From assembly GCF_017355935.1 (NCBI RefSeq), contig NZ_JAFIQT010000004.1:186001-250000 (forward strand): a DNA stretch of 64,000 bases, given 5' to 3'. Shown one piece after another: positions 42,927 through 52,402 of this stretch; within the stretch, counting starts at the first letter, position 1, and every line of letters starts with the position of its first letter. The position numbers and the translations under genes are program-made. Source of the DNA: Telluribacter humicola. GTDB taxonomy: Bacteria > Bacteroidota > Bacteroidia > Cytophagales > Spirosomataceae. The notes beneath the pieces were generated by a model. The model saw nothing but the letters and a program-made list of their open reading frames with translations, was not told the DNA's origin and ran no database searches.

Positions 42927-43011
42927 GCTACAAAGGTAAACTTTTGTTACTTATTGTACTTCATAAAGGCTTGATACATATATCTGGCTAATGACGTAAA
43001 CAGTGTAATCC

Positions 43012-43070
43012 TTTAGTATAAGGCGAGAGCCGCCCGCTAAAGGTGCAGGCGGCTCTCGCCTTATACTAAA
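43012..43070 (-). terminator. Very stable bidirectional terminator
   Basis: A perfect 23-bp stem (43012-43034 with 43048-43070; G/C-rich core AAGGCGAGAGCCGCC) with a 13-nt loop, 11 nt past the stop of the DUF5009 gene. Its A/T-rich foot gives a U-tract on either strand. Confidence 0.85.
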
Positions 43071-43080
43071 TCTAATATTG

Positions 43081-44232
43081 CTATACCTTCAGAAACAGCT
43101 TATTACGGTACAGAATAAGCATAAATATCCATTGCACCATGATAAAGGCCACGACACCACCGACCAGCTGTACCGACTCAGGGAACTGGCTTAGTAATCC
43201 ACCAAACAGGGCGTTGGCGGTGTAGGTGAAGTCAAAGAACTTCTTGGATAGGTAGATAACGATTGAATTCATTCCGATCACCAGAAAGAAAAAGGTCCAT
43301 TGGCGATAGCCCTGTACATCGATGATCCAGTAAAACAGAGCAAGCAACAGGGAGCTTAGCCCGGCTGTCAGCAGCACAAAAGAGCTGGTCCAGATATTCT
43401 TATTGATTGGGAATACGGGGTTCCACGCCAGTGCCAGCACCAATCCCGCAATTCCAAAAAGTACCATAGTCAGTATCTTTCGAATAGGGGAGAAGGCCTG
43501 ATCACTGGTTCGCAGAAGCTGGCCGGCCAGTATCCCGAAAAGACCCGTGGCTACGGCCGGAATGGTAGAAATTAACCCCTCCGGATCGTGTATAGTCAGG
43601 TGTAGTCTTCCCGGTAGTACCAGGCGATCAACGTAGCTGGCGGGATTACACTCCATAGTTAGTAATCCGGCGCCACAGCCAGGTACCGGGAACAACGCCA
43701 CAAACGCCCAGTAGCCAAGCAGTAGTAAGCCCAGCCAAAGGTACAGGAGTCGCCTGGGGCTATATATATAGATGATCTGCGCAAACATACCCGCCAGACC
43801 AATACGCCCCAGCACACTCGGAAATCGCATATCTGCCAGTTCTGTGTGCAGAATACCATTATTATAAATAATACCCAGCAGGACCAGGATCAATCCACGC
43901 TGAATGGCCTTTCGGGTTAGCTGAGACCTGGAGGTACCTTTATCCAGTCGGCTGCCCACGGAGAAAGGGGTGGATACCCCCGCCATAAAGATAAAGAGCG
44001 GGAATATCAGGTCATAGGCATGAAACCCATTCCAGTCCGGGTGATGGAGTTGGGCCTCCATAGTCTGCAGCCAACCCAGCCCCGTTGCCGCCGCCAGCGC
44101 ATGTACCAGCTTGCTACCGCCCGTAATCCAGAACATGTCAAACCCCCGTAGCGTATCCAGCGACTGCAAACGCCGGTAGGGGACATTGGGGGTATTGACC
44201 TGATTGGTAGTAGGTTTAGGAATAGTAATCAT
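43081..44232 (-). CDS. DUF5009 / heparan-alpha-glucosaminide N-acetyltransferase-like membrane protein
   Basis: 383 residues with about ten membrane segments. The opening R-L-Q-S-L-D-T-L-R-G-F-D-M-F-W-I and Y-D-L-I-F-P-L-F-I-F-M-A-G-V-S motifs are typical for the YeiB/NagX/DUF5009 acyltransferase group, relatives of the lysosomal enzyme HGSNAT that transfers an acetyl group across a membrane. The conserved His in the L-H-H-P-D-W-N-G-F-H-A-Y-D loop may be catalytic (inference). Likely role: acetylating a glycan such as N-acetylglucosamine after import. A terminator follows and the upstream region holds a small-RNA candidate. Confidence 0.88.
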   Translation of the reverse strand: MITIPKPTTNQVNTPNVPYRRLQSLDTLRGFDMFWITGGSKLVHALAAATGLGWLQTMEAQLHHPDWNGFHAYDLIFPLFIFMAGVSTPFSVGSRLDKGTSRSQLTRKAIQRGLILVLLGIIYNNGILHTELADMRFPSVLGRIGLAGMFAQIIYIYSPRRLLYLWLGLLLLGYWAFVALFPVPGCGAGLLTMECNPASYVDRLVLPGRLHLTIHDPEGLISTIPAVATGLFGILAGQLLRTSDQAFSPIRKILTMVLFGIAGLVLALAWNPVFPINKNIWTSSFVLLTAGLSSLLLALFYWIIDVQGYRQWTFFFLVIGMNSIVIYLSKKFFDFTYTANALFGGLLSQFPESVQLVGGVVAFIMVQWIFMLILYRNKLFLKV

Positions 44233-44585
44233 TTATACATAGAAATAAGATTTACAAAAGGTGGTTGGCTACAGGTACTGCGGCCGGTAATTATAGGAAC
44301 TAGTTTTTCTTTAAAACCAATACCTGGATGTACCATCATACTGGGACCAATAGGGAACAGTTAACTATATTCTGACTTTTATGCGTACAAGTTAGTAAAT
44401 ATTTAAATTAGTAGATATTCGTAAAATATAATGCTGGAGAATCACTAAACGGCAAAATATCTTAATCATTTTATCCATTTGTAATGAACGTGTTTGCCTT
44501 TTTATAGAAGGGTGTAGTAGTTGAACAGTAATCTTTGTAACTTCAAGTAAAAATAAAAGTACTTAATGCCGAGTAAATAGTATAG
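44233..44585. other. A/T-rich intergenic stretch before small-RNA candidate 2
   Basis: About 350 bp between the divergent DUF5009 promoter side and the sigma-54-like box at 44586. No gene, repeat or hairpin worth naming. Confidence 0.5.
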
Positions 44586-44695
44586 TTGGCATCATCTTTG
44601 TAGTTTGTATCATACCTGTTTGTATGATACAAATCATAAATAGTGTGTATAGTGTCATGAAGTCAGAGGGTCTTGCTCTCTGACTTCATTGTTTA
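44586..44695 (+). ncRNA. Candidate small RNA with sigma-54-like promoter, copy 2
   Basis: TTGGCATCATCTTTGT at 44586-44601 has the -24 GG (44588-44589) and a G at the -12 position with the same spacing as copy 1, but T replaces the C of GC. Downstream come an upstream hairpin (TTGTATCATAC paired with GTATGATACAA, about 44604-44632), a leader GTGTGTATAGTGTCATG and a terminator: a 12-bp stem (44657-44668 with 44678-44689; arm ATGAAGTCAGAG) followed by TTGTTT. The leader and stem match copy 1 in order and partly in sequence (GTGTG-ATA..., AGTCA-AGG). No open frame fits. Confidence 0.45.
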
Positions 44696-44855
44696 TGTAC
44701 TATACCTTTCCCCACTTTCTACCCCCACCTTTTATAGCCAAAGCTGCATGAAAAATGAACACATGGAAACTTTTTTGATTAAATAGATGTATAAACATTA
44801 AATGTTATTACATTTGTTTATTCAATTTAATAATCATCATAACACAGTTACAATC

Positions 44856-45392
44856 ATGGCAACAAGTAAATGGATTCTGGACCCTACCCACAGCGAAGTA
44901 CAGTTCAAGGTAAAGCACCTGATGATTGCAACTGTAACCGGATACTTTAAGGATTTTAATGTAGTTGCAGAAACTGCGGATGAACAATTTGGATCCGTAG
45001 AGAAAGTCTTATTTACCGCCGATGTTAACTCTGTCAATACCAACAACGACCAGCGTGATACGCATCTCAAGTCGGCTGACTTCTTTGATGCCCAAAACCA
45101 CGGCGAAGTCCGTTTTGTAGGTACTGGCTATACCAATGTACATGGTGATGAGTATGAGTTGCAGGGGGAGCTGACCATCCGGGGTATTACAAAACCTGTA
45201 ACCGTAAAAGTAGAGTTTGGTGGTATAGTGGTTGATCCGTATGGTCAGACCAAAGCCGGATTTACTATTAATGGTAAAATCAGCCGTAAAGAATTTGGAT
45301 TGACCTGGAATGCGGTAACCGAAGCGGGTAGTGTAGTTGTGAGTGATGAAATCAAGCTACTGGCCGAAATTCAGTTGGTAAAACAAAACTAA
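44856..45392 (+). CDS. YceI family protein, probably cytoplasmic
   Basis: 178 residues from ATG 44856 (MATSKWILDPTHSEVQFKVK); an upstream ATG at 44802 would add 18 residues without signal character. The lipocalin-like YceI barrel is recognisable by W-x-L-D-P-x-H-S-x-V-x-F-x-V-K-H, F-F-D-A-Q-N-H, L-T-I-R-G-I-T-K-P-V and the final F-G-L-T-W-N. YceI proteins bind isoprenoid-like or amide lipids. No signal peptide is seen, unlike the E. coli protein. It is 20 nt upstream of the dioxygenase gene on the same strand, so both belong to one operon. Confidence 0.92.
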   Translation: MATSKWILDPTHSEVQFKVKHLMIATVTGYFKDFNVVAETADEQFGSVEKVLFTADVNSVNTNNDQRDTHLKSADFFDAQNHGEVRFVGTGYTNVHGDEYELQGELTIRGITKPVTVKVEFGGIVVDPYGQTKAGFTINGKISRKEFGLTWNAVTEAGSVVVSDEIKLLAEIQLVKQN

Positions 45393-45412
45393 AAACCTCG
45401 AGAGGTATAATT

Positions 45413-46348
45413 ATGGAAAATCAAATCCTGGGCCTGCACCATATTACGGCGATCGCCGGCATGGCCAAAACCAACGTAGATTTTTACACAAAAGTCCTGG
45501 GGCTTCGCCTGCTCAAAAAGACGGTTAATTTTGATGATCCGGGTACCTACCATTTTTACTATGGCGATGAGAAGGGGAGTGCCGGTACCATCCTTACCTT
45601 CTTCCCCTACGAAGGAGCCGGAAGAGGGAGTGCCGGTACCGGAATGGCGACGAATATCGCCTACTCGGTACCCGAAGGAAGCTTTGACTTCTGGATCAAT
45701 CGTTTTGAGGAGTATAATATTATCTATAACAAGCCGTCCCAAAAATTCGGTGAGCCTTACCTGACCTTCCTGGATCCGGATGGTTTGAAACTGGAACTGG
45801 TTGTACCTAAAAATGAGGACAGCAGAACGCCCTGGGTGACTAACGAAGTAAAGGCCGAGGTAGCCACGAAAGGCTTTCATGGCGTCACTCTGACATTAAA
45901 GGATATACAACCGACGGCAGCCGTTCTAACGGATATATTCGGCTACAAATTCCTGGAGAAAAGCGGGAACCGCTACCGGTATATCACGGATGCCGTGGAG
46001 TCGGCCGCTATCATTGACCTGGTGGAGCTGCCCAACGAACCCAGTGGGGTTGGTGGGGCAGGTACCAACCACCATATTGCTTTCCGGGTGCCGAACGAGG
46101 ATGTACTGATGCGCTTCCGCGAAAAGGTATCACGGAGCGGGCTTACCATTACCGAAAAAATAGACCGTAACTATTTCTACTCCCTGTATTTCAGGGAGCC
46201 GGGTGGAGTCCTGTTTGAGATAGCTACCGATAATCCGGGCTTTGGTATCGATGAGCCCTGGGATCAGTTGGGTTCAAGCCTGCTGCTGCCACCGCAGTAC
46301 GAGCAACACCGCAAAGAGATCGAACGCATACTACCTAAGGTAGACTAA
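45413..46348 (+). CDS. Ring-cleaving dioxygenase, VOC superfamily (PcpA/MhqO-like)
   Basis: 311 residues made of two glyoxalase-fold (VOC) modules (about 5-130 and 150-290). The opening L-G-L-H-H-I-T-A-I, V-D-F-Y-T-K-V-L-G-L-R-L-L-K-K-T-V-N-F-D-D and Y-Y-G-D-E-K-G are typical of the hydroquinone/chlorohydroquinone dioxygenase group. Metal ligands expected: His at H9/H10 region, His in N-H-H-I-A-F-R and Glu in P-G-G-V-L-F-E-I-A-T-D. It would open aromatic rings with Fe(II) and oxygen, or belong to the quinone-detoxifying MhqO branch. It follows YceI within one operon; a strong terminator comes directly after. Confidence 0.9.
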   Translation: MENQILGLHHITAIAGMAKTNVDFYTKVLGLRLLKKTVNFDDPGTYHFYYGDEKGSAGTILTFFPYEGAGRGSAGTGMATNIAYSVPEGSFDFWINRFEEYNIIYNKPSQKFGEPYLTFLDPDGLKLELVVPKNEDSRTPWVTNEVKAEVATKGFHGVTLTLKDIQPTAAVLTDIFGYKFLEKSGNRYRYITDAVESAAIIDLVELPNEPSGVGGAGTNHHIAFRVPNEDVLMRFREKVSRSGLTITEKIDRNYFYSLYFREPGGVLFEIATDNPGFGIDEPWDQLGSSLLLPPQYEQHRKEIERILPKVD

Positions 46349-46356
46349 AAATAGGG

Positions 46357-46388
46357 GAGGGGAGACAACTGTTGTCTCCCCTCTTTTT
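46357..46388 (+). terminator. Terminator of the YceI-dioxygenase operon
   Basis: A perfect 13-bp stem (46357-46369 with 46371-46383; arm GAGGGGAGACAAC) with a minimal central base, so it is nearly a full palindrome, followed by TTTTTAT. Nine nt past the stop codon. Confidence 0.85.
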
Positions 46389-46463
46389 ATGTTGCATGTT
46401 TCTGCCTATAAGAGAAATAAGGGTCCAATGATGAGTGATGGCTTATTGAGTAATAAGCTCCAA

Positions 46464-47951
46464 CTAGTTATTAAAAAGTCCCTCCTTGCGAATGCTCAGC
46501 ATAAGGCCGGTGGAATTTTTATAAAGATTTCCTATATCTGTTGCCACGGTTCCTGTAAGAATTGTATTCCCCCCGAGCCAGGACGTTCGGCGCTGTAACG
46601 TCAGCATACCTGAAAACTGTCTTGGATGGGTATCAAAGGGTACATCATACGTACCAGAGTTACTTGAGTAGGAAAATCGGGTACTCCATATGTAATTGTA
46701 CAGGAGAGTACCTTTGAGACCCAGGTGCACTACGGCTACCCGGTTGTTGCTGGTAAACTTATACGATGGCCATAGCGGTGCTGTTTCGGTGGATGGAGGT
46801 ATGAATGGAGTACCAATGGTTCTGTTGTAATAGGACCATCCATCCCACACCTGACTGTTGTTGAAGTAGTTATCCCTCCCCTGTTTGCTTCTGATGTAGC
46901 CGAATTCTGTCCCTCCCTGACTTTTGGTATAAAGTAGTTCAGCTACGACTTCATGAACTGTCACAGCCCGTGATTCATTGTTTTTAATTCTAAGCCTGAT
47001 TCCGTTCAAACCATCCATGATATTGTTGAGGTGAAAGAGGGACCCGTCATCATAGATGTTTTGACGATACAGAAACAGACTATATTTTTTTCCGATCCAT
47101 TCTATTGCTGCGTCTACAGTACCTAAGTGATTGCCTACTCTGTTGGTATAGTCGAAGAAATCCATATTCGGATTCGCGTTGAATGGCTTCATGCCCGTCA
47201 CTGCATAGATATAGTTTTTAAAGCCCGTAGGCATCTGTCCATCTACTGTATTATACCGACTCTTTCCTCCCCACTGTACCTGGTGGTTGAATCCACCATA
47301 GAGCCTTACCCGGCTTTGAGTAGTACCCAGTCGAATATACAGGCTCTTCTGATGGAGCTTCAGTTCACTGGTATTAGGACGATTATTTTCGAATAAGCCA
47401 TCTGCATAAAAACCCTGAACTGCTACCCAACCCCTGGTCATAGGAACGTTGGTAAACTGGCTGAGCCCAAATCTGATAACGGGTATAGGGAGAGCATTGC
47501 CAGACCAGGCGTACGATCCCATGCCAATAGTACTGTCAGCTAGCCCTACCAAGTATCTTTTTCGGCCAACTGATAACTCCCAATTATTGAGGTGTAAGCT
47601 TCCATACGCCTGTGGGAGCAGTAGTTGAGGTTTGGGAGCGGTGGTAACATTCATAATATTACCCACCGCTTCAACACCGAGGCTTGTACGCCACTGGTAG
47701 TTAGAATTTTTGTTCCTGGTCAACGCCCAGTATTTATCAAAACCGGTCCGGGCACTCAGCAGGGATCCAGTTCGAGGTACTATGCCGTACTGATTAGCAT
47801 GCATCCAGAAAGGCGTCCGCTCAATGGAGGTTCCCAGACCTGCCAACTCAATATAACTTGTGGTACTATCAGAGGTACTGCCGGATTGAGCAATAGATGG
47901 TGTAGAGAGCAGCCCTATAAATACCGATACTAAAAGATAGGCTAATTTCAT
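46464..47951 (-). CDS. Capsule assembly Wzi family outer-membrane protein
   Basis: 495 residues with signal peptide (ending P-S-I-A-Q). The mature part is a barrel of Wzi type: T-P-F-W-M-H-A-N-Q-Y-G near the start, L-H-L-N-N-W-E-L-S-V-G-R-K-R-Y, then W-A-V-Q-G-F-Y-A-D-G-L-F and many Tyr/Trp strands. Wzi-type proteins anchor or help assemble capsular polysaccharide at the outer membrane. It is the last gene of the minus-strand polysaccharide cluster, 147 nt downstream of the priming transferase, a common position. Confidence 0.87.
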   Translation of the reverse strand: MKLAYLLVSVFIGLLSTPSIAQSGSTSDSTTSYIELAGLGTSIERTPFWMHANQYGIVPRTGSLLSARTGFDKYWALTRNKNSNYQWRTSLGVEAVGNIMNVTTAPKPQLLLPQAYGSLHLNNWELSVGRKRYLVGLADSTIGMGSYAWSGNALPIPVIRFGLSQFTNVPMTRGWVAVQGFYADGLFENNRPNTSELKLHQKSLYIRLGTTQSRVRLYGGFNHQVQWGGKSRYNTVDGQMPTGFKNYIYAVTGMKPFNANPNMDFFDYTNRVGNHLGTVDAAIEWIGKKYSLFLYRQNIYDDGSLFHLNNIMDGLNGIRLRIKNNESRAVTVHEVVAELLYTKSQGGTEFGYIRSKQGRDNYFNNSQVWDGWSYYNRTIGTPFIPPSTETAPLWPSYKFTSNNRVAVVHLGLKGTLLYNYIWSTRFSYSSNSGTYDVPFDTHPRQFSGMLTLQRRTSWLGGNTILTGTVATDIGNLYKNSTGLMLSIRKEGLFNN

Positions 47952-48098
47952 TGATGTATACGTAATGGTATATCTTTATAAGCGGCCTTAATCTGTACCA
48001 GGTTGAGCAGGTAATGGCTCATTAGCAGAGTACACTCCCTCCTGTATGTAATTCTGAAACACAGGAGTTTGCAATTGCCCGATAGTTGCTACATCAGG

Positions 48099-49466
48099 TT
48101 ATCTGCCTCTTCCCAGCATCATTACTACTACGGTCCTGAATACAAGGCTGATATCCTGGCGTAAGCTGTACTTGCCAAAATATTCCATATCGTAGCGCAG
48201 CCGTTTAAGGTTTTCTGTTACACTGGTAGCATAACCTACCTTGAGCTGACCGATCGATGTAATACCAGGCTTTACCGTTAGAATTTTCTTGAATTCGTCA
48301 GGAGCTTCCTTCATTATCATATCTACGTCATACTTATAGAGAGGACGTGGACCTACTATAGACATATCGCCTTTAATTACATTAAAAAATTGGGGTAATT
48401 CATCGAGCCGACTACGCCTGAGTATACGGCCGATAGGAGTAATGCGTGGGTCATGATCGCCCTGTGAGTGTTGTAAACCCATCTTATCGGCATCTACGTA
48501 CATACTCCTGAATTTATATATCTTAAAAATCTTACCCCATTGCCCCGATCGCTCCTGCAGAAAGAATACGGGTCCGCGGGATGTTAATTTTACAATCAAA
48601 ATAATGAGAGCAAACACAGGAATACCTGCCAAAATCGCAGTGATTGAGAATGCTAAATCAAATGCCCTTTTAACCGTTTGCTCCCGTATACTTGAGAACG
48701 GTTTAGTATATACGTCTATTACCGGATAGACATCATGATACTCAATGGTGGCCAGATTTGATACAAAGCCACGGAAGTCAGGTACAAGTCGTACCTGTGT
48801 CTTCTGCCTGCCGGCCACCTGAATTATACTCCGTATTTGCTCATTTTTAAGGGCTGATAAGCCACAATAAACATAGTCAAGGCCTTCTTGTCCCATAAAG
48901 TCTTCCAGGGCTGCTTCATCATCATATCTACCCGTAAATTCAAATACGCCGCTGTAGCGATACCCCAGATGAGGACGCTGTTCATAAAAGCCAATAATGA
49001 ATTTGATAATCTCATCATTACCAATTACCGCGTATCGGCGGTAGTTGTATCCTGCCTGGCGGTAAAAGTGCATGAGTAGCAGCAGGATTATTCGGACTGC
49101 CGAACCAGATATAAAAAATATAACGTACGTAATACCCATCTGAATTCGGGAATGCAGCTCACCTTGCTTTATTAAGTAAAGAAAGGTCATTGTGCAGAAG
49201 GCATGTAGCAGGGATGCCTTTAATAAATTACCGGTCTGATCATTAAAGTTGTACGATAACCGGGAAAACTGATAGGTTTTTAGAATATAGATTAATAGTA
49301 CCCACAGCAAGTTTCCAACTAGTAGCAGATTAATTTCATGTTCATCTAAGGCTGCCACTTCATCCGTGGTACGCAGCACATCAGCAATTAAGTAGGATGC
49401 ATTCAAAAGCAGAATGTCCGTCCAAAGATGTGCTTTGGGTAATATGTCGGTTGATCGGCTTTTCAT
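48099..49466 (-). CDS. Undecaprenyl-phosphate sugar phosphotransferase (WcaJ/WbaP-type priming enzyme)
   Basis: 455 residues from ATG 49466; a TTG start at 49523 would add 19 hydrophilic residues and is less likely. Four or five N-terminal membrane helices, a central CoA-binding-like region (Y-A-V-I-G-N-D-E-I), a further helix (F-S-I-T-A-I-L-A-G-I-P-V-F-A-L), and the C-terminal catalytic bacterial_transf domain: F-F-L-Q-E-R-S-G, F-K-I-Y-K-F-R-S-M, S-R-L-D-E-L-P-Q-F-F-N-V and G-D-M-S-I-V-G-P-R-P. It transfers the first sugar phosphate onto undecaprenyl phosphate in the inner membrane, starting the repeat unit made by the upstream glycosyltransferases. Full length. Confidence 0.94.
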   Translation of the reverse strand: MKSRSTDILPKAHLWTDILLLNASYLIADVLRTTDEVAALDEHEINLLLVGNLLWVLLIYILKTYQFSRLSYNFNDQTGNLLKASLLHAFCTMTFLYLIKQGELHSRIQMGITYVIFFISGSAVRIILLLLMHFYRQAGYNYRRYAVIGNDEIIKFIIGFYEQRPHLGYRYSGVFEFTGRYDDEAALEDFMGQEGLDYVYCGLSALKNEQIRSIIQVAGRQKTQVRLVPDFRGFVSNLATIEYHDVYPVIDVYTKPFSSIREQTVKRAFDLAFSITAILAGIPVFALIILIVKLTSRGPVFFLQERSGQWGKIFKIYKFRSMYVDADKMGLQHSQGDHDPRITPIGRILRRSRLDELPQFFNVIKGDMSIVGPRPLYKYDVDMIMKEAPDEFKKILTVKPGITSIGQLKVGYATSVTENLKRLRYDMEYFGKYSLRQDISLVFRTVVVMMLGRGR

Positions 49467-49668
49467 CCTAAAAGTGGTATAGTGTGTTTCGTTAGTATTA
49501 GATTTATGTTTGCTATTAATCAAATCAGATTTTCACAACCTTATCACAAGTTGTTGTATATTAATTAATCTCTTGAATTTCATTTTGTAGTTATCCTTAA
49601 ATTAGAAAAATCTCAGTTAGATTAAATAGATCTCCTATTTATATCGGCCCTATATACAGCATGAAGTA

Positions 49669-50895
49669 CTAGGCCTGCAACCGCATTAAATTTTCTTCAA
49701 AGTTTTTAAGTACCGACACTTTACTTATATGGTTTTGAGCGTATAGTTTAGCGTTTCTTTGATATATACTTAAATCCATTTCAAGAGCATTTTTAATACC
49801 GTAAATAAGTGCTTCTACTGATTCTGGTTCAACCACAATTCCAAGCTCATGATTTGTAATCGTATCATATAAGGTGGTATTAGGCTGAGCTGTAACTAGC
49901 GAGCATCCGCCAGCAGCCATGATATTTGTTAGCTTGGAAGGAAGCATCAGATCAGCAGCCGATTTCTTCTGTAAAACGAGGTGTAAATCAGCGGCTGCCA
50001 GCAAAGCGGCTAGCTTATCGTGTGGTTGTAAGGGGAAGAAATGAACATTATTTAGGTTATACTGCTTTACCAGTTCCTGGAGTTTAGCTTTGCCGCCTCC
50101 GGACCCCACTATTACAAAACTTACCTTAGAGGAATTAAACCACCGTGCTGCTTCAATTAAAAGATCTAACCCTTGCTTTTCACCCAAATTGCCTGAATAA
50201 AGAACCACTTTGTCCTCATCACTTATTTTGAATTCCTTGCGGAGGGACATCTCCTTTGGCATTGGTTGTATAGTGTTAACATCGACCCAATTGGGGAACA
50301 TAATAATCTTGGAAGGCGATATACCTTTGTATTCAATTTTTTTCTGCATTCCTGAACTGATGGTAGATACAGCGGTACCATTAATCAGTATATATCGTTC
50401 TGCACCAAGCATCAGTTTAAGAAAGCGTTGGTTCTTAATCATCCCAAGGTCCCGGGCAGCATCTACCTGTAAGTCCTGGATGTGACACACAAAAGGTACT
50501 TTACGAATTTTGGAATAAATCAATGGTAGAAAACCTAAATGAAAAGGAGGACAAACACCGATTACCTTGTCGTATTTTTTTCCAAATAAAATAGGAATCC
50601 AGAATACCAGCGAACTCAGTACAAACGAGAATTCGTGTAGTATCCGTTTTATAGATGTTACCTGATTTGGAACGTATAAGGGGCAACGATGTACCTCTAC
50701 ATCATCGATCACCTCTGTATGCCACCCCTTATTTTTGTGCGTTGGGTGTATGACCCACTCAGGATAGTAGGGTACAGCGGTGATTACGGTAACCCTGTGG
50801 CCCTGCTGTGCTAGCCAGGCTCCCATTTCACCGGTATATTTGCCAATTCCTGTTAATTCAGGTGCATAGTTTATGCCATAGATCAGTACTCTCAT
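49669..50895 (-). CDS. GT4 glycosyltransferase, WcaI-like
   Basis: 408 residues from ATG 50895 (MRVLIYGINYAPELTGIGKY); a TTG start 6 codons upstream is possible but weak. The N-terminal Rossmann half carries P-E-L-T-G-I-G-K-Y-T-G-E-M and Y-P-E-W-V, which are typical of WcaI from colanic acid synthesis. The C-terminal half has G-N-L-G-E-K-Q-G, H-D-K-L-A-A-L-L-A-A-A-D and S-K-L-T-N-I-M-A-A-G for donor binding. The canonical E-x7-E is replaced by the S-K-L-T-N... pattern of this subgroup. It should add a sugar to the growing repeat unit in the cytoplasm. The gene lies 202 nt upstream of the priming enzyme. Confidence 0.9.
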   Translation of the reverse strand: MRVLIYGINYAPELTGIGKYTGEMGAWLAQQGHRVTVITAVPYYPEWVIHPTHKNKGWHTEVIDDVEVHRCPLYVPNQVTSIKRILHEFSFVLSSLVFWIPILFGKKYDKVIGVCPPFHLGFLPLIYSKIRKVPFVCHIQDLQVDAARDLGMIKNQRFLKLMLGAERYILINGTAVSTISSGMQKKIEYKGISPSKIIMFPNWVDVNTIQPMPKEMSLRKEFKISDEDKVVLYSGNLGEKQGLDLLIEAARWFNSSKVSFVIVGSGGGKAKLQELVKQYNLNNVHFFPLQPHDKLAALLAAADLHLVLQKKSAADLMLPSKLTNIMAAGGCSLVTAQPNTTLYDTITNHELGIVVEPESVEALIYGIKNALEMDLSIYQRNAKLYAQNHISKVSVLKNFEENLMRLQA

Positions 50896-51326
50896 ATAGA
50901 TTGTGGATATCAACTGTTAGTATAGACCTACTATGGTTTAGAATTGTGTAAAGCTTTTATGTAAATAATATATAGTTCTGGATTATCAAATTGCTTACGC
51001 TTTTTCATAGTAAAAGTAGGTGCCAAATCACACTAAGTAACCCTTGTAAGCGATCTGGCATTAATCATTACACTTATTAATTTAATAACTCTAACTTAAA
51101 GTAAACTTTGCCTTAAATGAAAGAAATATTAGCAAATGGTGCCATTATCACTATTATAACAAATTATTAAAATTTAGCTTTCCAATTCTTTAATAAGCAT
51201 TTACTAATAAGCCATATTGGTAATGTTTCATCAGGAATATAAGGTTGTGGTACTTCTATATTTTGTTAGTTACTTAAAAAGATTATTTGAAAAACGTTTA
51301 TGTCTATTAGGCTAGATTCAATTGTA
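50896..51326. other. A/T-rich gap within the polysaccharide cluster
   Basis: About 430 bp with no gene and very low G+C. It may hold a secondary promoter for the WcaI-like gene; no clear element was found. Confidence 0.45.
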
Positions 51327-52175
51327 TTAGTCGATCAATGAAACCTCTGAATGTTGCATAGTACTTTGAGTAGACTTGATCATCTCTCTCATTTTTATCT
51401 GTATCAAAAATTCATAGTACCCAATGTTGATACAATAGATAAGCCCTGGTATTCCTTCCATAAAACCTAAATTAATAAAGTAGGCGTGAAAGAAACGGAG
51501 CAATGGCCATCCAGGTAACATACTTAGTCTGGATTTCAAGGCGGGATTACGAATACTTCCATGTTTAGAGAAAATATCCTTCAATGGTGGTGTGCTCGAT
51601 AGCCTGGCGGATGCTTCCTGAGTCGAGTACTTATTGTGTCTTTCCAACCAGTGAGACCAGCCCTTAGAAAATCCATAGTGTAAATAGGGCTCACGTATGT
51701 ACTCTACTTTCCCATAAAGTATATCTTCTTTTTGCCCGTGTCCGAAGTCTTTAAACCTGGCCATACCCACCCTAAGAAGCCTGAACTGCCATTTTGGAAA
51801 ATTATCGCAATTCTTTAACCATTTATCTTCAAACATCATCTTCCAGCAGCAATAATATCCCGCTACCTGGCCATCTGCACTCTCAATATTATCTAAGATC
51901 GTATCACGAAAAGTAGCCGATACTACTTCATCTGCATCTAAAAATAAAATCCAGTTGTACTTAGTAGGTATGTTATCCAGTGCGAAGTTTCTTTGCTTTC
52001 CAAAGCTTTCAAATCTATTGTACCAAATGCTGGCACCGTAGCTTTTTCCTATTTCCACGGTACTATCGGTACTTCCTGAATCTAGTATATGTATATCATC
52101 AGACCAGGTTACCGATGAAAGGCACATTGGTAGATCCTTTTCTTCATTTTTTGTTAATATTATTACTGATACCAT
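51327..52175 (-). CDS. GT2 glycosyltransferase, WaaE/KdtX-like
   Basis: 282 residues from ATG 52175 (MVSVIILTKNEEKDLPMCLS); an upstream TTG is unlikely. GT-A fold: I-L-D-S-G-S-T-D-S-T near 35, the metal-binding F-L-D-A-D-E (DxD) near 82, and the acceptor motif G-K-V-E-Y-I-R-E-P. Relatives (WaaE) add a glucose to lipopolysaccharide core heptose, so a lipopolysaccharide or exopolysaccharide substrate is likely. Two hydrophobic segments near the end suggest membrane association. Part of the cluster; spacing of 227 nt to the WcaF-like gene upstream. Confidence 0.88.
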   Translation of the reverse strand: MVSVIILTKNEEKDLPMCLSSVTWSDDIHILDSGSTDSTVEIGKSYGASIWYNRFESFGKQRNFALDNIPTKYNWILFLDADEVVSATFRDTILDNIESADGQVAGYYCCWKMMFEDKWLKNCDNFPKWQFRLLRVGMARFKDFGHGQKEDILYGKVEYIREPYLHYGFSKGWSHWLERHNKYSTQEASARLSSTPPLKDIFSKHGSIRNPALKSRLSMLPGWPLLRFFHAYFINLGFMEGIPGLIYCINIGYYEFLIQIKMREMIKSTQSTMQHSEVSLID

Positions 52176-52402
52176 TTCCAAATAAGTATATAGGTGTGGT
52201 AGATTCTTCTATTTCCTGGCGTCATCTGCTCTATTATTCCTAATAAGATAGCAACATGACATGTAATAAATCTAATATTATCAATAATCCTCTGTTCAAT
52301 CAATTTGATATTAGCAACTGGTTACTTTATGAGCAGATGGTAATATTAGATTGATATTTTTATTAGTATTAATAAGCAATAATTTCAAATAGAAGCTAAT
52401 CA

